Of a stretch of DNA of 64,000 nt, positions 17,756-26,832 are shown piece after piece (the first letter of the stretch is position 1; each line of letters begins with the position of its first letter). The DNA is from Saccharopolyspora kobensis (GTDB lineage: Bacteria > Actinomycetota > Actinomycetes > Mycobacteriales > Pseudonocardiaceae): contig NZ_FNVB01000004.1 in assembly GCF_900108315.1 (NCBI RefSeq), positions 620,001 through 684,000 of the forward strand, given 5' to 3'. A program made the position numbers and the translations under genes. The notes below the pieces were generated by a model, which was not told the DNA's origin, did no database searches, and worked only from the letters and a program-made list of their open reading frames with translations.

Positions 17756-19960
17756 TCAGTGGCCGAGTCGGGTGCGGAGTTCGTCCAGCAGGCCCAGGGC
17801 CGCGTCGGCGATGACGGTGCCCGGCGGGAAGATCGCCGATGCCCCGGCCTGGCGCAGCGCGTCGAAGTCGGCGGGCGGGATGACGCCGCCGACGACGATC
17901 ATGATGTCCTCCCGGTCGATCGCGGCCAGCTCGTCGCGCAGCGCGGGCACCAGCGTCAGGTGCCCGGCGGCGAGGCTGGAGACGCCGACGACGTGCACAT
18001 CGGACTCGGCGGCCTGGCGGGCCACCTCCGCCGGGGTCTGGAACAGCGGGCCCACGTCCACGTCGAAGCCGAGGTCGGCGAAGGCGGTGGCGATCACCTT
18101 CTGGCCGCGGTCGTGGCCGTCCTGGCCCATCTTGGCGACCAGGATGCGCGGGCGGCGGCCTTCGGCCTCGGCGAAGTCCTCCACCCGCTCGCGGGCGGCC
18201 TCCAGCTGCTCCGACGGCCCCGATTCGTCCCGGTACACGCCGGTGATCGTACGGATCTGCCCGGAGTGGCGGCCGAAGACCTTCTCCAGCGCGTCGGAGA
18301 TCTCGCCGACGGTCGCCTTGGCCCGCGCCGCGTCCACGGCCAGCGCGAGCAGGTTGTGCGCCATGTCGTTCGGGCGCTCGTCGGACATCGACGCCTCGGC
18401 CGCGGCGGTGAGGCGCCGCAGCGCGTCCTCGCAGGCCTGGCCATCGCGTTCTTCGCGCAGCCGCCGCAGCTTCTCCAGCTGCTGGGCGCGCACGCCGGCG
18501 TTGTCGACCTTGAGCACGTCGATCTGCTCGTCGCCGTCGTAGCGGTACTTGTTGACGCCGATCAGCGGCTGGCGGCCGGAGTCGATGCGGGCCTGGGTGC
18601 GGGCGGCGGCCTCCTCGATGCGCAGCTTCGGGATGCCCGCGTCGATGGCCTGGGCCATGCCGCCCGCGTCCTCGACCTCGGTGATGTGCGCCCAGGCGCG
18701 CTCGGCGAGGTCCTGGGTGAGCCGCTCCAGGTAGTAGCTGCCGCCCCACGGGTCGATCACCCGCGTGGTGCCGGACTCCTGCTGCAGCACCAGCTGCGTG
18801 TTGCGCGCGATGCGCGCGGAGAAGTCGGTGGGCAGCGCCAGCGCTTCGTCGAGCGCGTTGGTGTGCAGCGACTGGGTGTGGCCCTGGGTGGCGGCCATCG
18901 CCTCGACGCAGGTGCGCACGACGTTGTTGTAGACGTCCTGGGCGGTCAGCGACCAGCCGGAGGTCTGCGAATGGGTGCGCAGCGACAGCGATTTCGGGTT
19001 CTGCGGTTGGAACTGCTTGACCAGCTTCGCCCACAGCAGGCGGGCCGCGCGCAGCTTGGCGACCTCCATCGCGAAGTTCATCCCGATGCCCCAGAAGAAC
19101 GACAGCCGGGGCGCGAAGGCGTCGGTGTCCAGCCCGGCCTGCCGCCCGGCGCGCAGGTACTCCACGCCGTCGGCCAGCGTGTAGGCCAGCTCCAGGTCGG
19201 CGGTCGCCCCGGCCTCCTGGATGTGGTAACCGGAGATCGAGATGGAGTTGAACTTCGGCATCCGCTGCGAGGTGTAGGCGAAGATGTCGGAGATGATCCG
19301 CATCGACGGCTGCGGCGGGTAGATGTAGGTGTTGCGGACCATGAACTCCTTGAGGATGTCGTTCTGGATGGTCCCGGCCAGCTTCTCCGGCGCGACGCCC
19401 TGCTCCTCGGCGGCGACGATGTAGAGCGCCATCACCGGCAGCACCGCGCCGTTCATGGTCATCGACACGCTCATCCGGTCCAGCGGGATGCCGTCGAAGA
19501 GCTGGCGCATGTCGAGGATCGAGTCGATGGCCACCCCGGCCATGCCCACGTCACCGGACACGCGCGGGTGGTCGGAGTCGTAGCCGCGGTGGGTGGCCAG
19601 GTCGAAGGCCACCGACAGGCCCTTCTGCCCGGCGGCGAGGTTGCGGCGGTAGAAGGCGTTGGACTCCTCGGCGGTGGAGAACCCGGCGTACTGCCGGACC
19701 GTCCACGGCTGGTTGACGTACATCGTCGGGTACGGCCCGCGCAGGAACGGCGCCAGCCCGGGGTAGGTGTGCAGGAAGTCCAGGCCCTCGGTGTCGGCCG
19801 AGGTGTACAGCGGCTTGACGCCGATGCCCTCCGGCGCCTCCCACACCAGCGCGTCGGACTCCTTGCCGGTGGCGGCGAGCACCTCTTCCTGCCAGCGGGG
19901 GAGACCGGCGGTCGGCGGGCTGTCCAGCGGGACGTCGGCGAAGTTCGGGATCTGCGTCAT
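17756..19960 (-). CDS. mutB: Methylmalonyl-CoA mutase large (catalytic) subunit
   Basis: A 734-aa subunit that isomerises methylmalonyl-CoA and succinyl-CoA using adenosylcobalamin. The N-terminal TIM barrel includes [20 protein letters not shown]. The C-terminal B12 domain has the lower-ligand motif DGHDRG at 614-619 (His616) and [14 protein letters not shown] 19960 overlaps the mutA stop by four bases. In polyketide-producing actinomycetes this enzyme also feeds methylmalonyl-CoA to biosynthesis, but such a link here is only general knowledge of the group. Confidence 0.97.
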   Translation of the reverse strand: MTQIPNFADVPLDSPPTAGLPRWQEEVLAATGKESDALVWEAPEGIGVKPLYTSADTEGLDFLHTYPGLAPFLRGPYPTMYVNQPWTVRQYAGFSTAEESNAFYRRNLAAGQKGLSVAFDLATHRGYDSDHPRVSGDVGMAGVAIDSILDMRQLFDGIPLDRMSVSMTMNGAVLPVMALYIVAAEEQGVAPEKLAGTIQNDILKEFMVRNTYIYPPQPSMRIISDIFAYTSQRMPKFNSISISGYHIQEAGATADLELAYTLADGVEYLRAGRQAGLDTDAFAPRLSFFWGIGMNFAMEVAKLRAARLLWAKLVKQFQPQNPKSLSLRTHSQTSGWSLTAQDVYNNVVRTCVEAMAATQGHTQSLHTNALDEALALPTDFSARIARNTQLVLQQESGTTRVIDPWGGSYYLERLTQDLAERAWAHITEVEDAGGMAQAIDAGIPKLRIEEAAARTQARIDSGRQPLIGVNKYRYDGDEQIDVLKVDNAGVRAQQLEKLRRLREERDGQACEDALRRLTAAAEASMSDERPNDMAHNLLALAVDAARAKATVGEISDALEKVFGRHSGQIRTITGVYRDESGPSEQLEAARERVEDFAEAEGRRPRILVAKMGQDGHDRGQKVIATAFADLGFDVDVGPLFQTPAEVARQAAESDVHVVGVSSLAAGHLTLVPALRDELAAIDREDIMIVVGGVIPPADFDALRQAGASAIFPPGTVIADAALGLLDELRTRLGH

Positions 19961-21807
19961 CGTCGGACTCCCAACTGGTCGTGGACGTCGGTGAGGACGG
20001 CCAGCGCATCGCACCCGGTGAACACGAACCCGTCCACCCCGGCCAGGTCACCGGGCTTGCCCGCCAGCAGCACGCGCTGCGCCCCGGCCCGCTTCAGCGC
20101 CTCCGCCGTTTCCGCCGCGCGCTCGGCGTAAACCTTGTCGCTGGAGCACAAGCACACCACCGGAGCACCGGAGTAAGCGGCGATTACGTCCTCTGTGGAC
20201 TCGGTCGCGCCGGCGTCGGCGCACTCGACACCGCCCGCGGCGAAGAGGTTCCGCGCGAACGACGCGCGGGCGTTGTAGGCGGCCAGCGGGCCGAGCGTCG
20301 CGAGGAACACGGTCGGCCGCTGCGGCTGGGCGTCGGCGGCGTCGCGCAGCCGCTCGAAGTCCTCGGCGTAGCGGTGCGCGGGCAGGCCACCGGCGGGCCG
20401 CTCCGGCGCGGGCTCGCGCTCCAGCGGCGGTTCGTCGAGGTTCGGGAACTCGCTGACGCCGGTGATCGGGTCCTCGCGGTGCGCGATCGCGGTGCGCCGT
20501 CGTTCCCAGGTGGCGGCCAGCTCGTCGGCGATCAGGCCGGACTCCAGCGCGGCGGGCAGGCCACCGGCGGCTTCGATCCGCTGGAACCAGGCCCAGGCCG
20601 CCTTCGCCAGCTCGTCGGTCAGCGATTCGACGTAGTAGGAACCACCGGCCGGGTCGATCACCTGCGCCAGGTGCGATTCCTCCAGCAGCAGCGACTGCGT
20701 GTTGCGCGCGATGCGCCGGGCGAAGGCGTCCGGCAGCCCGAGCGCGGTGTCGAACGGCAACGTGGTGACCGCTTGCGCGCCGCCCACACCCGCGGCGAAC
20801 GAGGCGATCGTGGTGCGCAGCATGTTCACCCACGGGTCGCGGCGGGTGAGCATCGCCGAGGAGGTCACCGCGTGCTGCACCTGGCCGCGCGCCTGCTCAG
20901 CGACACCGCAGGCGCGGGTCACCTGCTCCCACAGGCGCCGCGCGGCGCGCAGCTTGGCGATGGTGAGGAACTGGTCGGCGGTGGCGGCGTAGCGGAACTC
21001 CAGCAGCCCGGCGGCGGTGTCGACGTCCAGCCCGGCGTCGGTGAGCCACCGCAGGTAGGTGGTCGCGGCGGCCAGCGAGCAGCCGAGCTCCTGCGCGTCA
21101 GAGCCGCCCGCCTCGTGATAGGGCAGCCCGTCGGCGACCAGGGCTTTCAGCTCCGGGAACGCCCTGCTGCGCTCGGCGAGGGCGATCGCGGCCTCCCGGT
21201 CACCGGGTTGTCCCGTCCGGGCCTGCCAGCCCAGCGGATCGGCGCCGAGGTTGCCGCGCAGCGCACTGCCCCGCACGCCCTGCTCCTCGGCCAGCGCGAG
21301 GAAGGCCTCCGCGGCGGCGGCGAAGTCGGCACCGGCGTCGAGCGTCACGCCGATCATGTCCAGGTGGACGCCTTCGAGCGCATCGGCGAGGTCGTCGACC
21401 GCCAGGCCGCCGCGGCCCAGCCGCAGCCACAGCGAGGACACGCCGTTGTAGAGGTCCGCCAAGATCTCGCGGTTGGTCTCGGCCGCATCGGGGTGCTCGT
21501 GCCGTTGCCGCACGTCCCAGCCCTCGGCCACGCTGCCCTGCGGGCGTGCGCCCCGCACGAACGGCGCTAGCCCCGGCACTCCCGGCTCGCCCGCGGTCGC
21601 GGTGTAGAGCGGGTGCACGGTGATGCCGTCGTAGGTGTTGGTGGCCAGCACGTCCTCGACCGGCCCGGCCTCGTGCTCGCCGACCAGACCCGACCGCTGC
21701 AGGACCTTCTGCACCTGGGCTTGCCACTGCTCGTGGGTCGGTTCCGGGAACTCGGCAGCCAAGGCCAGCTCCGGCCCGACGCCGCTCGACTTCGAGTGCG
21801 CCACCAT
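19957..21807 (-). CDS. mutA: Methylmalonyl-CoA mutase small subunit
   Basis: A 616-aa non-catalytic subunit, homologous to MutB in the barrel ([20 protein letters not shown]). It lacks the DGHDRG cobalamin motif in its shorter C-terminal domain, as expected for MutA. It is the first gene of mutA-mutB-meaB. ATG 21807 has no Shine-Dalgarno site upstream, but a TACCAT hexamer ends 8 bases before it, which suggests a leaderless or nearly leaderless transcript. Confidence 0.95.
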   Translation of the reverse strand: MVAHSKSSGVGPELALAAEFPEPTHEQWQAQVQKVLQRSGLVGEHEAGPVEDVLATNTYDGITVHPLYTATAGEPGVPGLAPFVRGARPQGSVAEGWDVRQRHEHPDAAETNREILADLYNGVSSLWLRLGRGGLAVDDLADALEGVHLDMIGVTLDAGADFAAAAEAFLALAEEQGVRGSALRGNLGADPLGWQARTGQPGDREAAIALAERSRAFPELKALVADGLPYHEAGGSDAQELGCSLAAATTYLRWLTDAGLDVDTAAGLLEFRYAATADQFLTIAKLRAARRLWEQVTRACGVAEQARGQVQHAVTSSAMLTRRDPWVNMLRTTIASFAAGVGGAQAVTTLPFDTALGLPDAFARRIARNTQSLLLEESHLAQVIDPAGGSYYVESLTDELAKAAWAWFQRIEAAGGLPAALESGLIADELAATWERRRTAIAHREDPITGVSEFPNLDEPPLEREPAPERPAGGLPAHRYAEDFERLRDAADAQPQRPTVFLATLGPLAAYNARASFARNLFAAGGVECADAGATESTEDVIAAYSGAPVVCLCSSDKVYAERAAETAEALKRAGAQRVLLAGKPGDLAGVDGFVFTGCDALAVLTDVHDQLGVRR

Positions 21808-21815
21808 GGGAACAG

Positions 21816-21821
21816 ATGGTA
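21816..21821 (-). promoter_or_regulatory. Candidate -10 hexamer (TACCAT) for mutA
   Basis: Read leftward, TACCAT lies 8 bases before the mutA ATG and no ribosome site intervenes. Transcription from the usual distance would begin at or within a base or two of the start codon, a common arrangement in actinomycetes. It is inferred from spacing only. Confidence 0.35.
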
Positions 21822-22200
21822 GGCCGGTGTCCGGAAATCGAACCTGATCAGAACTGTGACGCGCATCGCAAGAGCCCGGACGGCTGACCCGGTTGTGGAC
21901 TCCCGCGCTGCCGAGCTCCCGATTTTGGCGGAACCCGACAATTGCGCGATCACCGCGCCAGTGCGGCGGTCGCAGCCTCCTGGCCAGCCGTGCCGGGCTT
22001 CTCGGTCTAGGTGGCCCGGCACGCGTCCTCCTCCGCTTCCTCACCGGGAACGGGTGAAGCGGCGCTCGTCTTGCAAGCGCACGGTCCCGGCCGTGATGAC
22101 CGCGACGAATGCGCAAGTCGCGAGGGTGTTCGCACTGGGGTTCGGCGGGTTGTGGTGGTCATCGCGCCGCCGTGCGCCGAGTCCATGGTGTGATCAGCTG
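21822..22200. other. Intergenic region between mutA and the lipoprotein gene
   Basis: About 380 bp between divergent genes. Short frames here lack ribosome sites and family features. I see no RNA gene, repeat or convincing operator, only space for two divergent promoters. Confidence 0.5.
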
Positions 22201-22638
22201 ATGCGCGTTGTTCTGCTGATCATTCTCCTCGTCGGTGCGGTCGTGAGCGGTGGCTGCGCCGACGGCCGGTCCCGCAACGCTCCACCCCCGGTGGACGAGG
22301 CCTTGGCGTTCAGCGGTGTCGTCGTTCCTCCGGGCGGGGAGGTGCTCGGCGTCGATGCGAGCCAGGGCATCGACTCCTTCTACAAGGTCGCGGTGGCCGT
22401 CGACGCCGGAGCCGTGGATCGCTTGCTGGCCGATTCGCAGTTCCGCACGCCGTTGGAGCCGGGCCGAGACGTCACCTACGAGCCGCTGCCGCAAGCGCCG
22501 GTCGGCACCGACTTCGCCTCGGGCTCCGACGAGCTCTCGCCGGGGCCGGGGCGACCGAACGCGGTCTTCCGAGAGCTCCTGGTCGATCGCTCCGACCCGG
22601 CCCGGCCGGTCGTCCACGTCTGGGCCTTCACCACCTGA
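22201..22638 (+). CDS. Small lipoprotein, hypothetical, 145 aa
   Basis: The N-terminus is a signal peptide (MRVVLLIILLVGAVV) with lipobox VSGGC placing the acylated Cys near residue 19. The mature domain of about 125 residues is acidic (YKVAVAVDAGAVDRLLADSQ, then VHVWAFTT at the end) and unrecognised. It starts at ATG 22201, just after the in-frame GATCAGCTG, with no strong ribosome site. It is likely anchored on the outer face of the membrane. Confidence 0.7.
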   Translation: MRVVLLIILLVGAVVSGGCADGRSRNAPPPVDEALAFSGVVVPPGGEVLGVDASQGIDSFYKVAVAVDAGAVDRLLADSQFRTPLEPGRDVTYEPLPQAPVGTDFASGSDELSPGPGRPNAVFRELLVDRSDPARPVVHVWAFTT

Positions 22639-22665
22639 TCCGGCTCATCCGGGCCGCGGTCGATT

Positions 22666-22690
22666 GACCACTCGCCGGGTGAGGGTGGTC
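22666..22690 (+). terminator. Possible terminator after the lipoprotein gene
   Basis: GACCAC (22666-22671) pairs with GTGGTC (22685-22690), with partial extra pairing inside the arms. The run AGGGGGCTTTT follows directly. It lies 28 bp past the lipoprotein stop. Confidence 0.4.
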
Positions 22691-23072
22691 AGGGGGCTTT
22701 TGGTGAGGTGACGCGATCGCCTGGTCATGCCACGTGCACGCCCATGCCGCTCGACTTCGGACGATCGTGGGTGCCTGAGCGCGTCCGCGTGGTGAATTCT
22801 GTGGAACAACGGGGTTTTCACACATGCGCGCCTCGCGGTCGGCGAGGTGCTGCGGGCGTCGATCCGCTCACCTGCGGAGGAACCGCCGATTCGGGATCTT
22901 CCCGCCGAAAGCACCCGGGCCCGCCGCCCGCGGTGATCTTGACGGCCGTGCGCGGTAGCGGTTCCTTGTGGTGGAGCCGATCGCGGAGCAGGGCGCCCCG
23001 ATTCCGGCGCTCGCGCCGAAAAACCCTGCGGCCGACGCCGTTCGGCGATCCCCGATTCCTCCAGGAGGCGGC
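22691..23072. other. Region upstream of the M23 peptidase gene, no gene seen
   Basis: About 380 bp. The frames here are short and without ribosome sites. I looked for a ydaO-type cyclic-di-AMP leader, which precedes some actinomycete wall-hydrolase genes, and could not find its conserved pairing pattern. Confidence 0.45.
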
Positions 23073-24263
23073 ATGTTGCTCAAACGTGCGATCGGCGTGG
23101 CCGCGGGCGCGGCGGTGGTGACCGCGATACTCGTGGCACCGGCCAGCGGTGCGGGCCAGGCGGACCTCGACTCGGCCGTGCGGGAGGCGATGCTGGCCGA
23201 GCGCGGCGCGGCCGCCAGCGCGGACTTCGGCACGCCGGTGCTGGCCGAGCCGCTGGTGGAGCCGACCCGCTCGAACGACCAGGGCTGGGCATTCGGCACG
23301 ACCACCATCCCCGCACCGGACGTGGAGCACGCGGGCCCGCACACGGCGATCTTCGTCGCGCACCGCCAAGCGCAGGGCTGGCAGGTCGAGCTGGACGGCA
23401 CGGCCGAGTTCGTCGAGGCCGTCGAGCGGGCGCCCGCCGATGTCGTCAGCGAGGGCGAGAAGCAGCTGTTCGCGCGCAACTACGAGAACAGCCGCGTCGC
23501 GGTGGCCGACACCGGTCTCGGGCTGCCGTGGGCGGAGGGCGTCGCCTGGTGGATGGGCGGCGGGCCGCACGGCGACAGCGGGCAGAGCCGCCCGTTCAGC
23601 TCGCTGGACTTCAACGGCGGCAACGGGCAGGTGCTGTCGGCTGGTGCCGGCCGCGTCTACAAGAGCTGCCTGCGCAACGGCAGCGGGCTCGTCCGCGTCG
23701 TGCACGAGAACGGCTTCAGCACGACCTACTACCACATGACCGGACTGACCGACCTCGGCGACGGCCAGCCGGTGGCCTACGGCGACTACCTCGGACGCAT
23801 CGACGTCGGCCTGCCCTGCGGTGGCAGCACCACCGGCCCGCACGTGCACTTCTCCTTGCTGCGCGGTGACTCCCACACCAAGGTCGACGGCCAGACGATC
23901 GGCGGCTGGACCTTCCGCGAAGGCGCCCAGGCCTACGGCGGCTACGCCGAGCGCAACGGCACCCAGGTCGGCACCGGTGGCCGGATCACCAACCACGGCC
24001 AGGGCACCAGCACTCCTACCGGGGTGGTCGAGAGCGGGCAGAACACCTCGGTGAACGTGCGCAGCGAGCCGCGCCTGAGCGCGCCGGTCGTCGACGAGCT
24101 GCCCGACGGCAGCGTCGTCCGGATCAAGTGCACCGCGCGCGGTGACTTCGTGGACGGCGTCTGGGGTCGCACCGACCTGTGGAACCAGCGGGACGTCGGC
24201 GGCTGGATCAGCGACGGATTCCTCTACACCGGATCGGACGGTCCGATCGCTCCTGCGTGCTGA
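23073..24263 (+). CDS. Secreted M23 family metallopeptidase with SH3-type tail
   Basis: A 396-aa exported protein with signal peptide (residues 1-27, ending APASGAG). The peptidase core carries the zinc motifs of actinobacterial M23 enzymes: a GGPHGDSGQSRPFSSLDF segment near residue 165-183 and GPHVHFSLL near 255. It would cut peptide cross-links in cell-wall peptidoglycan or similar substrates. Residues about 320-395 form an SH3b-like domain (NTSVNVRSEPRLSAPVVDEL). The ATG at 23073 has AGGAGG 5 bases upstream. Confidence 0.85.
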   Translation: MLLKRAIGVAAGAAVVTAILVAPASGAGQADLDSAVREAMLAERGAAASADFGTPVLAEPLVEPTRSNDQGWAFGTTTIPAPDVEHAGPHTAIFVAHRQAQGWQVELDGTAEFVEAVERAPADVVSEGEKQLFARNYENSRVAVADTGLGLPWAEGVAWWMGGGPHGDSGQSRPFSSLDFNGGNGQVLSAGAGRVYKSCLRNGSGLVRVVHENGFSTTYYHMTGLTDLGDGQPVAYGDYLGRIDVGLPCGGSTTGPHVHFSLLRGDSHTKVDGQTIGGWTFREGAQAYGGYAERNGTQVGTGGRITNHGQGTSTPTGVVESGQNTSVNVRSEPRLSAPVVDELPDGSVVRIKCTARGDFVDGVWGRTDLWNQRDVGGWISDGFLYTGSDGPIAPAC

Positions 24264-24270
24264 ACCGGCG

Positions 24271-24306
24271 GTCGTGAGCGCGGCAGCCGGTACCCGCGCT
24301 CACGAC
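24271..24306. terminator. Bidirectional hairpin between converging genes
   Basis: GTCGTGAGCGCGG (24271-24283) pairs perfectly with CCGCGCTCACGAC (24294-24306). It lies 7 bp after the M23 stop and overlaps the stop codon of the leftward small gene, so it can end both transcripts. Its outer arm CGTGAGCG/CGCTCACG matches the arms of the dispersed hairpin repeat. Confidence 0.65.
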
Positions 24307-24497
24307 CCGGGGTGGCAGTGGTGGTAGACCCAGCCCGCCTCGGCGGAGTAGTGCAGCTCGTACTGGGTCTCGATCTTCGGGCCGTCGTGCAGGTGGATGT
24401 GCCGCAGCAGCCGGCCCGCGACAGCTTCCGAATCCCGGAGGTCCTGCATCCGTCCGTCCAGCGGCCCGCCGATGAACCGCACGTTCTGGCTCGGCAT
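24300..24497 (-). CDS. Small conserved-looking protein, 65 aa
   Basis: Starts at ATG 24497 with an excellent GGAGGAGGG site 5 bases upstream. The N-terminus VRFIGGPLDGRMQDL matches a pattern I associate with short actinobacterial proteins of unknown function. The C-terminus is His/Tyr-rich (ELHYSAEAGWVYHHCHPG). It is soluble, without signal or membrane segment. The long upstream extension of the frame is rejected because of the ribosome site. Confidence 0.65.
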   Translation of the reverse strand: MPSQNVRFIGGPLDGRMQDLRDSEAVAGRLLRHIHLHDGPKIETQYELHYSAEAGWVYHHCHPGS

Positions 24498-24712
24498 GGC
24501 ACCCTCCTCCCGCACAGCTTTCCCCGTCCGCACCCAATCGTCCCCGATCCCGGCCCCGCAACACCAGCGTGCGAACCGGTGGCCCGCCCCTTTTCCGCCG
24601 GGCCCGGACGAACCCGCGCCCCGGCCCGTCCCCGGCCCGCCGGCCCGGAAACCGTGCTCCCGCCCAAGCACCCGGTCCTGGACACGCCGCCGGCGCGTCG
24701 GGATGCTGTGCA

Positions 24713-24750
24713 ATTTCAATTGAAATCAGACCTCTGATTTCAATTGAAAT
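24713..24750. repeat. Paired ATTTCAATTGAAAT palindromes, copy 1
   Basis: Two identical 14-bp palindromes, 24713-24726 and 24737-24750, begin exactly 24 bp apart. They lie in the otherwise very GC-rich 338-bp gap between the 65-aa gene and the TetR gene. The same pair with the same spacing occurs at 42959 and 48988. The remaining gap contains no gene. Confidence 0.85.
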
Positions 24751-24835
24751 TGCACAGGTTCTCCTCGCGGCGGAGCGAGTCGTGCGCATTCGTCGCGGGT
24801 CCGACGAGCACGGTTCCACCCGGAACTGCGGAGCG

Positions 24836-25489
24836 TCAGGGGATCGACGCCTCGATCTGGGCGAGGTGGTCGGCGAGGATCTCCTCGAACGCCGCGCGGC
24901 GGTCCGTCCCGAGAGGGCGCAGATCGCGGCCGAAGTGGGCCAAGGCCGGGAAGGACTCGGGATCTGCGCCGAGCACCGCGACGCGGAACAACTCCATCCC
25001 CTGCTCGTGCTCTTCGGGCGTGCGGGTGCTGACCCCCGCCTCGGCGGCGATCAGCGCCACGAGCAGGACCGCGAGCCGGTGATAGCGCGTCGGGATCTCC
25101 TCATCGGGCAGGCCTGATGCGCGCAGTGCGCGCAGCGCCTCTTCGATGACCAGCCGGGAGCCGGTGCCGCCCGAGGCGTAGCGCCCCCAGACCGCGGCCA
25201 GCTGGGGCTGCTGGCCGAAGGTGTCCCGCAAGCGCAGTGCCAGGGTGGTGATGCGCTGCTTCCAGTCGCCCTTGGGCAGGTAGCCGTCCATCGCCTCGAA
25301 GAGGATGCGGTCGGCGACCGCGCGCAGCAGTTCGGTCTTGCTGCGGAAATGCCGGTAGAGGCTGGAGGAATCGGTGCCCAGCGCCGCGGCGAGCTTGCGC
25401 ACGCTGAACGACTCGGCGTCGCTCGTGCGGAGCAGCTCCGCCGCCGTGTCCAGGATCTCCTCGGTCGACCAACGTCTGCGACCAGTCAT
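24836..25489 (-). CDS. TetR-family regulator
   Basis: A 217-aa repressor. The N-terminal HTH (about 8-55: WSTEEILDTAAELLRTSDAE, then LAAALGTDSSSLYRHFRSK) is followed by a large ligand domain of TetR_C type. It is transcribed divergently from a serine hydrolase gene. Two palindromes lie between them, so it most likely represses that gene and itself. ATG 25489 has AGGGGTGGG directly upstream. The longer frame would swallow the operators. Confidence 0.9.
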   Translation of the reverse strand: MTGRRRWSTEEILDTAAELLRTSDAESFSVRKLAAALGTDSSSLYRHFRSKTELLRAVADRILFEAMDGYLPKGDWKQRITTLALRLRDTFGQQPQLAAVWGRYASGGTGSRLVIEEALRALRASGLPDEEIPTRYHRLAVLLVALIAAEAGVSTRTPEEHEQGMELFRVAVLGADPESFPALAHFGRDLRPLGTDRRAAFEEILADHLAQIEASIP

Positions 25490-25521
25490 CCCACCCCTCT
25501 CGTCCGACCAAGCATAACCGA

Positions 25522-25562
25522 TGCACACGGTCGTGCACTCGCCATTGCACGCACCGCGTGCA
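25522..25562. promoter_or_regulatory. Twin palindromic operators of the TetR/hydrolase pair
   Basis: TGCACACGGTCGTGCA (25522-25537) and TGCACGCACCGCGTGCA (25546-25562) share the half-site TGCAC and have centres about 25 bp apart. CATAAT (25561-25566) is a possible rightward -10, and TATGCT read leftward (25511-25516) a possible leftward -10. Occupancy would therefore block both promoters. Confidence 0.65.
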
Positions 25563-25637
25563 TAATGAGGACATGCGCTCACCGGGCGTCTTGACGCGGC
25601 TCGCGCGCAGATGCTCACCCCTGGAAGGGCACACCTC

Positions 25638-26771
25638 ATGACGAAGTCGCTGGATCCCGCAGAGCTGAACGCCGCGATCGAGGACGTCCACCGCGCCGGC
25701 GTGCCGGGAGTGTTCGCCGAGGTCCGCGACGGCGATCAGATCTGGCGCGGTGCCGCCGGAGTCGCCGATCTCGCCACCGGCCGTCCTGTCACCGCCGACA
25801 TGCGGCACCGCGTCGGGAGCATCACCAAGACCTTCACCGCCGCCGCAGTGCTGCAGCAGGTGGAGAACGGGCAGATCGAGCTCGACGCGCCGATCGGCCG
25901 CTACCTGCCGCAGCTGGTCCCGGGCGAGCGCGGCGCGGCGATCACGGTCCGGATGCTGCTCAACCACACCAGCGGCCTCGCCGAATACCTCCCGCACGCC
26001 TACCCGTCGCTCAAGGCGTTCCCAGCGCTGCAGGACACCCGGCCGCAGAGCCTGGACGATCACCGCTTCACGCGGTTCGACCGCGTCGAACTGATCGAGC
26101 TGGGCCTCGCCGCGCCCGCCTTCGGCGCACCGGGCTGCACTCCCGGCCTGTACTCCAACACCAACTACCTGCTGCTCTGCGAACTCCTGGAGCAGGTCAC
26201 CGGCACCAAGGCCGAGGAGTGCATCACCCGCGACGTCATCGAGCGCGCGGGGCTGCGGGACACCGAACTCCCCGACGACGCGCACGTGGCCGGACCGCAC
26301 TCCCGGATCTACGAATCCTGGTTCGGCATGATCGACCCGCCGCGCGACTACAGCGTCTTCGACATGTCGTGGGTGGGGCCCGCGGCCTCGCTGATCTCGA
26401 CCGTCGCGGATCTCAACCGCTTCTTCGGGCTGCTGTTCGCCGGTGAGATCGTCGGCCTGCCGATGCTGGAGCAGATGCGGCGCACCACCTCGGTCATCTC
26501 CCAGGAGGGCGAGGTGATCGACTACGGCTTGGGCCTGCACCCCGCGAAAGCCCGGGGCCAGGAGACCTTCTGGGGGCACGGCGGCTCGACCTGGGGCGCC
26601 GGCGCGATCAGCATGACCCGTGCCGACGGGAAGCGGCAGATGTCGGTCGCGGTGAACCTGCAGCGGTGGAACCGCCTCGACGCCGCGGGCAGGCCGCAGC
26701 CCCACCCCGTCGACGACGCGCTCGCGGCGCTCCACCGGCTGGCGATGTACGGCGGCACCGGATCGCGGTAG
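25638..26771 (+). CDS. Beta-lactamase/transpeptidase-like serine hydrolase
   Basis: A 377-aa class C-like (Pfam beta-lactamase) enzyme without signal peptide, so probably cytosolic. The catalytic SITK (S-x-x-K) lies near residue 63. The YSN tyrosine motif sits near 175, and HGGS near 310 replaces the KTG box. Relatives include esterases and D-amino peptidases, and true beta-lactamase activity is unlikely without export. The start is ATG 25638, preceded by GGAAGGG. It is regulated by the divergent TetR gene. Confidence 0.85.
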   Translation: MTKSLDPAELNAAIEDVHRAGVPGVFAEVRDGDQIWRGAAGVADLATGRPVTADMRHRVGSITKTFTAAAVLQQVENGQIELDAPIGRYLPQLVPGERGAAITVRMLLNHTSGLAEYLPHAYPSLKAFPALQDTRPQSLDDHRFTRFDRVELIELGLAAPAFGAPGCTPGLYSNTNYLLLCELLEQVTGTKAEECITRDVIERAGLRDTELPDDAHVAGPHSRIYESWFGMIDPPRDYSVFDMSWVGPAASLISTVADLNRFFGLLFAGEIVGLPMLEQMRRTTSVISQEGEVIDYGLGLHPAKARGQETFWGHGGSTWGAGAISMTRADGKRQMSVAVNLQRWNRLDAAGRPQPHPVDDALAALHRLAMYGGTGSR

Positions 26772-26832
26772 AGGTGGCTTCGGCCACCCCGGGTCGATTC
26801 GGCTGGGGTTGTGCAGGGACGATGGAGGGACG

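Noticed and set aside
17759..20131. 790-codon plus-strand frame over mutB
   Set aside because: Antisense shadow of the mutase gene, composed mainly of Arg, Gly, Val and His.
22691..23072. ydaO-type cyclic-di-AMP riboswitch before the M23 peptidase
   Set aside because: Only isolated fragments such as GGAACCG occur, without the ordered stems.
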